Source: Trebonia sp. (lineage in GTDB: Bacteria > Actinomycetota > Actinomycetes > Streptosporangiales > Streptosporangiaceae). From it: 25,453 nt of DNA. This document shows positions 7,498 to 14,330 of the stretch, one piece after another. Each line of letters begins with the position of its first letter. The first letter of the stretch is position 1. The notes under the pieces were generated by a model. That model did no database searches. It worked only from the letters and a program-made list of their open reading frames with translations, and had not been told where the DNA came from. A program made the translations under genes and the position numbers. The stretch spans positions 1 to 25,453 of the forward strand of contig JASHPP010000575.1 in the NCBI GenBank assembly GCA_030038035.1, given 5' to 3'.

Positions 7498-7857
7498 ATG
7501 AAGAAAGCGAACATCGACGAGCTCAAGCTGACCGACGTGCGGCCCGGGGTGACCCGGCGCTCGTTTTCCGGCGCGGGCGCGACGCTGGCCTGGGGCACGC
7601 TGAGCCCCGGGCATGAGCCGCGGCCGCACACGCACCCGCACGAACAGATCGTGTACATCGTCTCAGGGCACGGCACGTTCACCGTCGGCGACGAGACCGT
7701 CGAGGTCGCGCAGGGCGACATGCTCGTCGTCCCTTCTGGCGTGCTGCACTACGCGGTCGCGGCCGAGGACGAGGCGCTGGTCGACCTGAGCATCTTCAAC
7801 CCGCGCCGCGACGACTACTACGCGATCGACGAGGGTGACGGCGGTTCCGACGGCTGA
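7498..7857 (+). CDS. Small single-domain cupin
   Basis: The 119-residue beta-barrel protein has cupin motif 1, PHTHPHEQIVYIVSGHGTF, with likely metal ligands His44, His46 and Gln50. Motif 2 is GDMLVVPSGVLHYAVA, with His84. The HxHxxxQ arrangement resembles KdgF-like cupins, which act on small sugar-derived or keto-acid substrates. It is the first gene of a tight operon whose other members look like ring-cleavage and aldol-cleavage enzymes, so a metal-dependent isomerase, dioxygenase or hydrolase step on an intermediate is plausible (inference). The ATG at 7498 follows GGGGGTGTTGCG. The AT-rich CATATATG at 7452-7459 could be part of its promoter. Confidence 0.85.
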   Translation: MKKANIDELKLTDVRPGVTRRSFSGAGATLAWGTLSPGHEPRPHTHPHEQIVYIVSGHGTFTVGDETVEVAQGDMLVVPSGVLHYAVAAEDEALVDLSIFNPRRDDYYAIDEGDGGSDG

Positions 7858-8614
7858 GGCCCGCCCGCTGCGGGCGCGGCTGCGCGGCGGCGAGCGTCTC
7901 CTCGCAACGTTCGTGAAGTCCCGTGACGCCTCGGTCGCCGAGGTGCTCGCGGCCGCCGGGTACGACCTGATCGTCGCCGACCTGGAGCACTCCGCGCTGT
8001 CCGTTGGCGACATCGAGGGCATCGTGCGGGCGTGCGACGCCCACGGCGTGCCGGTCGTCGTTCGGCTGCCCGCCGCCGCGCTCGGGCTGTGCGGGCAGCT
8101 GCTCGACTGCGGGGCGACCGGCATCCAGGTGAGCGACGTGACCTCGGCGCAGGACGCGGCGGCGGCGCGCGCGGCGGTGCACTACCCCCCTGTCGGATCG
8201 CGGTCGCTGTCGCTGGCGACGCGGGCCGGGCGGTTCGGGGCCGTCTCCGCCGGTGAGCACCTGACCGCGAGCCTGCAATCGACCGTGCTCGTCGGGCAGA
8301 TCGAGTCGGCTGAGGGCGTCGCCGCGGTCGGTGAGATCCTCGCCTGCGACGCGTTCGACGCGCTGTTCATCGGGCCGAGCGACCTGTCGGTGTCGATGGG
8401 GCGGCCCGGCGACTTGCGGCACCCGGACGTGTCGGGCCCGATCGAGACGGTCATCGCCGCGACCGCCAGCCACGGGACGCCGCTCGGGATCTTCTGCGGC
8501 AGCGCCGGCGAGGCACGCCAGTGGGCCGAACGCGGGCTGACCCTGCTGGCGGTCTCCACCGACCTGTCGATGCTCGGCGCGACCGCGCGGGCGGCCCTCG
8601 GCGAGCTGCGCTGA
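7835..8614 (+). CDS. HpcH/HpaI family aldolase (class II, metal-dependent)
   Basis: The 259-residue TIM-barrel protein carries the whole active-site set: Asp49/Glu51/His52 in VADLEHS, Arg77 in VVVRLPA, PPVGSRS near 118-124, Glu157 in QIES and Asp183 in IGPSDLSVSMG. These match the catalytic His, Arg and metal-binding Glu/Asp of HpcH/HpaI. The family cleaves or forms 4-hydroxy-2-oxo acids, releasing pyruvate and an aldehyde, the usual last step of meta-cleavage pathways. The GTG start at 7835 overlaps the cupin gene by 23 bases, with GAGG close upstream, implying translational coupling. The true substrate cannot be read from sequence. Confidence 0.9.
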   Translation: MTAVPTAEARPLRARLRGGERLLATFVKSRDASVAEVLAAAGYDLIVADLEHSALSVGDIEGIVRACDAHGVPVVVRLPAAALGLCGQLLDCGATGIQVSDVTSAQDAAAARAAVHYPPVGSRSLSLATRAGRFGAVSAGEHLTASLQSTVLVGQIESAEGVAAVGEILACDAFDALFIGPSDLSVSMGRPGDLRHPDVSGPIETVIAATASHGTPLGIFCGSAGEARQWAERGLTLLAVSTDLSMLGATARAALGELR

Positions 8615-8627
8615 AAGGACAGCCGCG

Positions 8628-9656
8628 ATGACGGAGCCGACGACGGAGCCGACGACGGAGCGATGGCGCGACGTCGCCCACATCGGGCACGCGGAACTGC
8701 TCACCCCGGCCCCGGAGGAGAGCCTGCGGTACTTCACGTCGCTGCTCGGCCTGACGGTGGCGGCCGAGGACGGCGGCTCGTGGTACCTGCGCGGCTACGG
8801 CGACTACGAGCCCTACTGCCTGAAGCTGACGGCGGCCGATCACCCGGGCCTCGGGCACATGGCGGTGCGGGCCTGGAGCCCCGCCGCGCTGCAGCGGCGG
8901 GTCACGTGGCTCAAGTCGGCCGGCGTCGACGGTTCCTGGGTGTCGCCAGAAGCGGGGAAGGGACCCGCGTTCGAGTTCGCCGACCCCGACGGGCACCCGG
9001 TGCGGATCTACTACGAGACGTCCAAGTGGTCGCCTGGCGCCGGGCAGGAGCCGGCGATGAAGACCAATCACGGGCGGTACCTGGGACGGGGCGCGAACGT
9101 CCGCCGCCTCGAGCACGTCAACCTGATGGCACGGGACGTGCGGGCCTGCCGGGCGTTCTGGGAGGACGGGTTCGGGCTGCGCACGTTCGAGATCATCAGG
9201 CGCGACGACGGCGCCGAGGACGGGGCGTGGCTGAGCAGCACGGTGCAGGGGCATGAGGTCATCTACGTGCGGGATTACCTGTCCGGGGCGGCGCGGCTGC
9301 ACCACCTGGCGTTCTGGGTGGACTCGCGGGAGGACGTGCTGCGCGCGGCGGACCTGATGAACGACGCCTTCGTGCCGATCGAGGCCGGGCCGTCCAGGCA
9401 CATCCCGATCCAGGGGTTCTACCTGTACACGCGCGAGCCAGGCGGCAACAGGATCGAGATCTGCTCGGGCGGGTACCTCGGCTTCGACCCTGACGACAAC
9501 CCGGTGATCTGGACTCCCGCGCAGTACGCGGCCAAGCCCGGCTGGGGTGCCCGGCTGCCGTCGACGTTCCGCACCTACGGCACCCCGGCCCTCGGCGTGC
9601 CCGCGGAGTCGGACTGCTCCGACTGGCCCGCGCCGGCCTACCTGGGACAGCGGTGA
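8628..9656 (+). CDS. Type I extradiol dioxygenase (VOC superfamily, catechol 2,3-dioxygenase-like)
   Basis: Two glyoxalase/VOC modules lie in tandem (about residues 15-130 and 158-290), as in catechol 2,3-dioxygenases. The 2-His-1-Glu iron facial triad is visible in the C-terminal module: His163 in RLEHVNL, His226 in LHHLAF and Glu277 in GNRIEICSGGY. The enzyme should open a catechol-type ring next to the hydroxyls, giving a 2-hydroxymuconic-type product. Its 342 residues exceed the ~300-310 common in the family, owing to a Pro-rich tail. The ATG at 8628 has AAGGA 8 bases upstream. The first codons are a 12-base repeat that encodes TTEPTTEPTTE. It sits 13 bases after the aldolase gene. Confidence 0.88.
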   Translation: MTEPTTEPTTERWRDVAHIGHAELLTPAPEESLRYFTSLLGLTVAAEDGGSWYLRGYGDYEPYCLKLTAADHPGLGHMAVRAWSPAALQRRVTWLKSAGVDGSWVSPEAGKGPAFEFADPDGHPVRIYYETSKWSPGAGQEPAMKTNHGRYLGRGANVRRLEHVNLMARDVRACRAFWEDGFGLRTFEIIRRDDGAEDGAWLSSTVQGHEVIYVRDYLSGAARLHHLAFWVDSREDVLRAADLMNDAFVPIEAGPSRHIPIQGFYLYTREPGGNRIEICSGGYLGFDPDDNPVIWTPAQYAAKPGWGARLPSTFRTYGTPALGVPAESDCSDWPAPAYLGQR

Positions 9657-10612
9657 AGATCACGATCGCCGGGGCCGGGGCGATGGGGTGCCGGTTCGGC
9701 GGCGCGCTGTTCTCCGCGGGCCACGACGTGCTGCTGCTCGACGGGTGGCAGGAGCACGTGTCGGCGGTCAACTCCTCCGGGCTGCGGATCGACGACGCCG
9801 ACGGCTCCCGGGTGGTGCCGGTGCCTGCCCGGCTGTTCCCCGCCGCTGCCGGGCAGCCCGCCGAGCTGGTCATCGTGTTCACCAAGGCCACGGCGACGGC
9901 CGCGGTCGCGGCCGCCACGGCAGGCGCGATCGGGCCGTCCACGGTGGTTCTCACGCTGCAGAACGGCCTGGGCAACATCGAGGCGCTTTCTGATTACGTG
10001 CCGGCCGCCCGGCTGCTGGCCGGGACCACCACGCTCGGCACCGAACTGCTCGGCCCGGGGCACATCCGCGCGCTGGGGACCGGTGAGACCGTGCTCGGCG
10101 CGCTCCAGCCGGGGCCCTCTTCCCATGCCGAACGGACCCGGCTGGCTCTGTCGGCCGCGGGCTTGCCCACCCGCGCAGCCGACGACGTGCTCGGCGTGAT
10201 CTGGGCGAAGGTCGCCTTCAACTGCGTGATGAACGCGCTGTGCGCGATCGCGTCGATACCCGTCTCCGCGCTCGCCCGTTACGACGGGTTCGACGAGCTC
10301 GCTTTGTCTGTCCTGCGCGAGGTTTCAGCGGTCGCGGCGGCTGAAGGCGTGGCGGTGGACACAGGCGCGGCGCTGCGGCTGATGAAGGCGCAGTTCGACC
10401 CGGCCGCCTCGGGCGACCACCTGGCCTCCACCCTGCAGGACCTGATCAACGGCCGGCGCACCGAGATCGCCCACCTCAACGGGGCGATCGCGTCCAGGGC
10501 TTCTGCCCACGGCATCGAGGCGCCGGTGAACACGCTGATCACCCGGCTCGTCGGGCTGCTCGAAGCCACCTGGCCCCGCCGGGTGCACCGCCTGCACCCC
10601 GACGCGCAATAG
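9653..10612 (+). CDS. Ketopantoate reductase (PanE/ApbA) family oxidoreductase
   Basis: This 319-residue NAD(P)-dependent reductase has the N-terminal Rossmann fingerprint IAGAGAMG (residues 5-12), Lys78 in VFTKA, QNGLGN (Asn104), and the catalytic Lys186 in IWAKVAFNCVMNAL with Asn190/Asn194. The late STLQDLINGRRTEIAHLNG holds the substrate-binding Ser/Glu region. Family members reduce 2-oxo acids, classically ketopantoate. The GTG start overlaps the dioxygenase stop by four bases (GTGA), so it belongs to the same operon. That position suggests it reduces an oxo-acid formed in ring breakdown rather than making pantoate, but this is inference. Confidence 0.88.
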   Translation: MKITIAGAGAMGCRFGGALFSAGHDVLLLDGWQEHVSAVNSSGLRIDDADGSRVVPVPARLFPAAAGQPAELVIVFTKATATAAVAAATAGAIGPSTVVLTLQNGLGNIEALSDYVPAARLLAGTTTLGTELLGPGHIRALGTGETVLGALQPGPSSHAERTRLALSAAGLPTRAADDVLGVIWAKVAFNCVMNALCAIASIPVSALARYDGFDELALSVLREVSAVAAAEGVAVDTGAALRLMKAQFDPAASGDHLASTLQDLINGRRTEIAHLNGAIASRASAHGIEAPVNTLITRLVGLLEATWPRRVHRLHPDAQ

Positions 10613-10669
10613 CTTGCGCACGGCGGATTGCGCACTCTGTTCTGGGCCGGCGGGGGGATAATCGCAGTC

Positions 10670-11026
10670 GTGGACAGCCTGTCGTCGCCTATCTCCCGTG
10701 CCGCGGTTCTCGAGGAGCGCTACCGCGGCAGGCTGCCGCGTTCGCTGGACGACCTGACCGGCCCGGACCACGGCACTGTCCAATTGCCCCTGCATGTGGC
10801 CTGGTCGGGCCTAACCACGTTCGAGGTGGACCGTCCTCCGCTATGCGCGAGCATGTACCACATCGTCCTCACGGAGGGGCTCCGAGAAGATCTGATCGCA
10901 TACATTAACCGCGAGCTCTTGGTCAAACAGTGGCCGGTCTTGCGCACGATCCTCAGCTCTCCTATCCGCAGCGTCTGGGAATCGGCATTCCCGGAACTTA
11001 ACGATGGGCGGCCGACCGGGTCGTGA
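10670..11026 (+). CDS. Small partner protein of an AbiE-like module (putative antitoxin)
   Basis: The 118-residue protein (VDSLSSPISRAAVLEERYRG...) directly precedes and overlaps by four bases (GTGA) a nucleotidyltransferase of the AbiEii type. I do not recognise a named domain. The N-terminal half is Arg-rich (ERYRGRLPRSLDDLTGP). The middle reads HGTVQLPLHVAWSGLTTFEV, and the C-terminal half is helical (REDLIAYINRELLVKQWPVLRTI). Position, size and coupling suggest the antitoxin or regulator. The start chosen is the GTG at 10670. A GATAAT at 10657-10662 would place transcription at about that base, so the mRNA may be leaderless. The frame extends to 10628. Codon use is more AT-tolerant than in genes to the left. 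Confidence 0.65.
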   Translation: MDSLSSPISRAAVLEERYRGRLPRSLDDLTGPDHGTVQLPLHVAWSGLTTFEVDRPPLCASMYHIVLTEGLREDLIAYINRELLVKQWPVLRTILSSPIRSVWESAFPELNDGRPTGS

Positions 11027-11706
11027 ACCTCAACGACCTGCATCGGCGGCTGCTGCGGGACGTTTTGGCAATTGGCAACGATTTTCCATTCGTCATTACG
11101 GGCGGGTACGCCGTTCAGGCGCATGGTCTGGTTGATCGTCCAAGTCGTGATATTGACGTGGCAACCAACAGTTCGATCTCGATGGACAACCTCGCATCGC
11201 AGCTCGTTGCCGGGTTGACCGAGCGGGGCTGGCAGGTGCGGGTCATCGGAGTCGATCCCCTGTCCGCACGGTTCTTGGTCACTGACCCGAAGCTCGGCGA
11301 GGACTGCGAAGTTGACATTCTCAAAGAAGCATTCAACCGACCACCGCAAGATACGCCCTACGGCCCGGTTCTCGCCTTGGACGATGTAATAGGCACCAAA
11401 GTCCGCGCCCTGGCCGACCGAGGTTACGCACGAGATCTGGTCGATATTCACGCTGCTTCCCGCCTCCGGTCGCTCGCTGAGCTGGAATCGCTGGGATGCC
11501 GACATGCCCGGGACGAATTCAGCCTTGAAAACCTTGTGATGCGGCTGAATGCCGTCCAGTGGCGCGCGGACGATGAGTTCTTCGCCTACGGGATGTCCGA
11601 GGATGACATCGCTGACCTGCGCAGATGGGCTCTGGCATGGTCCAATGAGATCAACCTGCGCCTGTACGCGGAGACCTTCGAGGAGGATCCCGACGACCAA
11701 CCCTGA
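11023..11706 (+). CDS. Nucleotidyltransferase, AbiEii/AbiGii toxin-like
   Basis: This 227-residue protein of the polymerase-beta-like nucleotidyltransferase fold has Gly27-Gly28 in VITGGYAVQAHG, the paired metal-binding Asp43/Asp45 in SRDIDVAT and a third Asp98 in CEVDILKEAF. The AbiEii-type motif DDVIGTKVRALADRGYARDLVDIHA follows at about 121-145. AbiEii toxins are abortive-infection enzymes that transfer nucleotides to an RNA target; the target here is unknown. The GTG start overlaps the upstream partner by four bases. It lies next to a restriction-modification pair and shares its lower-GC codon use, so I read it as part of a mobile defence segment. Confidence 0.8.
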   Translation: MNLNDLHRRLLRDVLAIGNDFPFVITGGYAVQAHGLVDRPSRDIDVATNSSISMDNLASQLVAGLTERGWQVRVIGVDPLSARFLVTDPKLGEDCEVDILKEAFNRPPQDTPYGPVLALDDVIGTKVRALADRGYARDLVDIHAASRLRSLAELESLGCRHARDEFSLENLVMRLNAVQWRADDEFFAYGMSEDDIADLRRWALAWSNEINLRLYAETFEEDPDDQP

Positions 11707-11777
11707 GAGTGGTTCCTCCGGAAGACATCTCGGCAAGCTGACACGGCTGTAGCCTGCCGCTTTCCGCGCAGCAACTC

Positions 11778-11975
11778 GTGGAACTGCTCGATCTCTGCGT
11801 AAGACCCACGGTGGCGGGCCTTCGTGTATTCCTGAGGGAACACGACAAAATGGTCTTCGATCAGGTGTGCCGCGGCGGGTTCGTGCTCACGCGCGGAGCT
11901 ATCTCCGACTCGTTACGCTTCACCCCGGACTATGGTTCCGTACTGGGATCATCCTCGTTCATGCATAGGAGGTAG
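11778..11975 (+). CDS. Uncertain small ORF upstream of the restriction gene
   Basis: A 65-codon frame (GTG start, MELLDLCVRPTVAGLRVFLR...) ends inside the AGGAGG ribosome site of the restriction endonuclease. I recognise no family. The frame is open for some ten codons further upstream. It could be a small coupled leader or control gene, a remnant, or chance. The 11707-11977 stretch otherwise holds only possible promoter sequence (TATGGT near 11930). Confidence 0.22.
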   Translation: MELLDLCVRPTVAGLRVFLREHDKMVFDQVCRGGFVLTRGAISDSLRFTPDYGSVLGSSSFMHRR

Positions 11976-11978
11976 TGC

Positions 11979-12740
11979 GTGACGGCGCCGTTCGCGCGTG
12001 CTCTGCTGGGGTGGAAACCTAGCGGAAAGAATAAGTTGGACTGGCCATTGGTGCCCAACTTTGCTGATGTGGACAATGCCGAGTCCATGCGGATCGGCGC
12101 CCGGATGCTTGATTACCTCGATGTGGTGCGGGACGTAGCCTCCGACGTGCCCAAGGACCCCGGGGGGCCGCTGGAACAGGAAGTCCGTGATCACCTCGCT
12201 GATCAACTCCCGGACCTGCACCCCGATCGCACGTGGGTGGTGGCCCGGGGTGCGATTATCACCCAGTTTGACCAGTACGCGCACCTCAGCAAGGTGGCCG
12301 AATTGGTCCGCGCCAATCCCGAGTTGCGCATCACCGTGGGGATGGATTACCTCATCAAGCCCGACGTGACGGTCGCCTTGGGGAACGTGGTGACTGCATC
12401 CGGGCTGCCTCCGCTGCATGCAGCAATCTCGTGCAAGTGGACGATCCGCTCCGACCGGGTGCAGAACATCCGCCATGAGTGTCTGCAGATGATTCGTCAC
12501 CGCCGTGGCAGGCAGCCGCATCTGGTGACCGTGACCGCTGAGCCGTTGCCTAGCCGCTTGGCCTCGATCGCCCGGGGAACCGGCGAGGTCGATGCCGTGT
12601 ACCATGTGGCCTTCGACGCCCTCGACGCTAGCGTGAGCGAGAACGCCAACTCGGAACAGCAAGATGCTTGGCGAGAGGTCGTGGGGCAGCGGCGCCTGCT
12701 CAGCTACGAGGTTCTGCTCGACACCCTGGCTTCCTGGTAA
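11979..12740 (+). CDS. Type II restriction endonuclease, NgoMIV family
   Basis: This 253-residue protein carries the NgoMIV-family core SCKWTIRSDRVQN (about 151-163) followed by GRQPHLVTVTAEPLPSRLAS and GTGEVDAVYH. Likely catalytic residues are Asp129 in IKPDVTVAL, Ser151-x-Lys153 and Glu167, which fit the P-D...S-x-K-x(12-13)-E pattern of the Cfr10I/Bse634I/NgoMIV group. Relatives cut GCCGGC-type sites; that specificity is inferred. The PD-to-SxK gap is only about 22 residues, shorter than I recall for NgoMIV. The GTG at 11979 has a full AGGAGG six bases upstream. The paired C5 methyltransferase starts about 85 bases downstream. Confidence 0.87.
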   Translation: MTAPFARALLGWKPSGKNKLDWPLVPNFADVDNAESMRIGARMLDYLDVVRDVASDVPKDPGGPLEQEVRDHLADQLPDLHPDRTWVVARGAIITQFDQYAHLSKVAELVRANPELRITVGMDYLIKPDVTVALGNVVTASGLPPLHAAISCKWTIRSDRVQNIRHECLQMIRHRRGRQPHLVTVTAEPLPSRLASIARGTGEVDAVYHVAFDALDASVSENANSEQQDAWREVVGQRRLLSYEVLLDTLASW

Positions 12741-12825
12741 CCAAGGACCGGCGGATCAGCGTGGCATCCGCCGAATGTCGGTACCCGCAGGCAGAATGAG
12801 CCATGATGCTAGCGCTGGAGGAACT

Positions 12826-13833
12826 GTGGACGAGTTGACCTGTCTTGAGATCTGCGCTGGTGCTGGTGGCCAGTCGCTCGGCCTGGAGCAGGCAGGCTTC
12901 GTTCACGAGGCAGTAGTCGAGATTGACACCGATGCTTGCGAGACTCTCCGCCTTAACCGCGGTTCCGAGTGGAAGGTCGTTGAAGACGACGTCCGCAACC
13001 TAGACGGGCGTTCTTACGCGGGCATCGATCTCTTTTCTGGTGGCGTGCCCTGTCCTCCCTTCTCTATCGCGGGTAAGCGGCTCGGCCAAGATGACGACCG
13101 CGACTTGTTCCCCCAGGCACTCAGACTCGTCAGGGAGACCGGGCCACGGGCCGTTCTCCTAGAGAACGTGCCGGGCCTGGCCACCAGCCGATTCGACAGC
13201 TACCGGGCCCAGGTGCTGGAGCAGTTGCACGCACTCGGGTACCAGACGTGGTGGGATCTAGTGCAGGCCAGCGAACATGGTGTTCCCCAACTGCGGCCCA
13301 GATTCGTGCTGGTGGCGATGAAAAAACCCTGGGCAGGGCAGTTCCGGTGGCCGGAGCCATCACCCTATCCACCGCCGACGGTCGGTGACACGCTGTACGA
13401 CCTCATCAGTGAGGCCGGCTGGCCAGGCTCCGATGAGTGGCGGGACAAGGCACAGGGAATTGGATCAACTATCGTCGGCGGCAGCAAGAAGCATGGCGGT
13501 CCTGACCTTGGTCCTACCCGTGCACGTGAAGCGTGGAAAAAACTGGGGGTGGACGGTCTTGGCGTCGCAAACGAACCCCCTGGGCCAGACTTCCCAATCG
13601 ACCGACCGGTGAAGTTGACTACGCGCATGGTGGCCCGTATCCAGGGTTTTCCTGATAATTGGGCGTTCTCGGGCCGGAAGACAGCGGCCTATCGTCAAGT
13701 CGGCAACGCATTCCCGCCTCCAGTCGCCAGGGCCCTGGGTGAGGCAATTCGCGACGCACTGAATGCGACTGCCTCTATACCAACAGCCACCGACCTCGGG
13801 CATCATGCAAGTTTCGCGGCAGAACCGAACTAG
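12826..13833 (+). CDS. DNA (cytosine-5) methyltransferase of the NgoMIV-like system
   Basis: This 335-residue Dcm-type enzyme has the motifs in canonical order: I, CLEICAGAGGQSLGLEQAGF at the N-terminus; IV, GGVPCPPFSIAGK with catalytic Cys76; VI, LLENVPGL; VIII, QLRPRFVLVAM; IX, RMVARIQGFPDNW; X, YRQVGNAFPPPVA. The region between VIII and IX is the target-recognition domain. It transfers a methyl group from S-adenosylmethionine to cytosine C5, protecting host sites from the preceding nuclease. The GTG at 12826 has GGAGG four bases ahead, and the protein then starts VDELTCLEI just before motif I. The ATG at 12796 is an alternative adding ten residues. Confidence 0.93.
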   Translation: MDELTCLEICAGAGGQSLGLEQAGFVHEAVVEIDTDACETLRLNRGSEWKVVEDDVRNLDGRSYAGIDLFSGGVPCPPFSIAGKRLGQDDDRDLFPQALRLVRETGPRAVLLENVPGLATSRFDSYRAQVLEQLHALGYQTWWDLVQASEHGVPQLRPRFVLVAMKKPWAGQFRWPEPSPYPPPTVGDTLYDLISEAGWPGSDEWRDKAQGIGSTIVGGSKKHGGPDLGPTRAREAWKKLGVDGLGVANEPPGPDFPIDRPVKLTTRMVARIQGFPDNWAFSGRKTAAYRQVGNAFPPPVARALGEAIRDALNATASIPTATDLGHHASFAAEPN

Positions 13834-13960
13834 CCTGTCTCCCCGGTTTAACGGAGTGGCAGGAAGTTCACAGAGGTCGTTTGCGTGCTTCAAAGGCTGA
13901 TGCCGGGCGACGGCAGTCGCTGGTGGGCAGTGCGGTTGCTCCGACGGCGGGTTCCTCACG

Positions 13961-14167
13961 ATGGAGCAGATCGTGCGGCGCCTTGACGCGCCGCTGGATG
14001 TCCCCGCGTTCGAGCGGCACTTGAGCCACCTTAAGCGCGACTTCCGCATCGCGGTCGACACCCGCAAGAGCGGCGACGCCTACAAGCTGGGGTCCTTCAA
14101 GGCGTTCGTCGGCCAGGACGACCACCTGCGCCACGAGGCTTTCCTGCACCCCAGCAAGATCAGCTGA
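13961..14167 (+). CDS. Small hypothetical protein or gene remnant
   Basis: A 68-codon frame, MEQIVRRLDAPLDVPAFERH..., ends HEAFLHPSKIS. Nearly every third position is G or C and charged residues are regularly spaced, which argues for real coding descent. I recognise no family. The frame stays open about twenty codons upstream (to 13901), with no ribosome site at the ATG, so it may be the 3' end of a decayed gene left beside the restriction cassette. The surrounding 13834-14330 gap holds nothing else I can name apart from the inverted repeats listed separately. Confidence 0.4.
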   Translation: MEQIVRRLDAPLDVPAFERHLSHLKRDFRIAVDTRKSGDAYKLGSFKAFVGQDDHLRHEAFLHPSKIS

Positions 14168-14190
14168 AACATGAGTCCGAAGAGACCGGC

Positions 14191-14268
14191 CTGACTCTCT
14201 TTGCAGCAGGCTTCTCGGCTGCGCGAACTCCGGCACCCTCGCTTGGCCGCTACTTAATTAAGAGTCAG
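14191..14268. promoter_or_regulatory. Inverted repeats in the leader region upstream of the serC-like operon
   Basis: CTGACTCT (14191-14198) pairs with AGAGTCAG (14261-14268). Just inside the right arm is the AT-rich palindrome CTTAATTAAG (14253-14262), rare in such a GC-rich genome. The site lies about 70 bases before the TTG start of the next operon, where an operator or promoter would be expected. The binding protein is unknown. Confidence 0.35.
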
Positions 14269-14330
14269 TAGCGACGCAATGGGCGCCGGTCATCGTGGTA
14301 CCGAAGCTGCCGTAACCGAAGGGGTAAGTC

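Noticed and set aside
10604..10633. GCGCAAT...ATTGCGC inverted repeat after the PanE-like gene as terminator
   Set aside because: Only seven pairs with a 16-base loop and no T-run; too weak to call, though TTGCGCA recurs nearby.
13921..13970. tRNA-like GGTTCC segment after the methyltransferase
   Set aside because: No acceptor stem or anticodon arm can be folded around it; not a tRNA or attachment site.
13868..14236. Minus-strand 122-codon frame near the methyltransferase
   Set aside because: The plus-strand 68-codon frame at the same place has much better third-position G/C bias.
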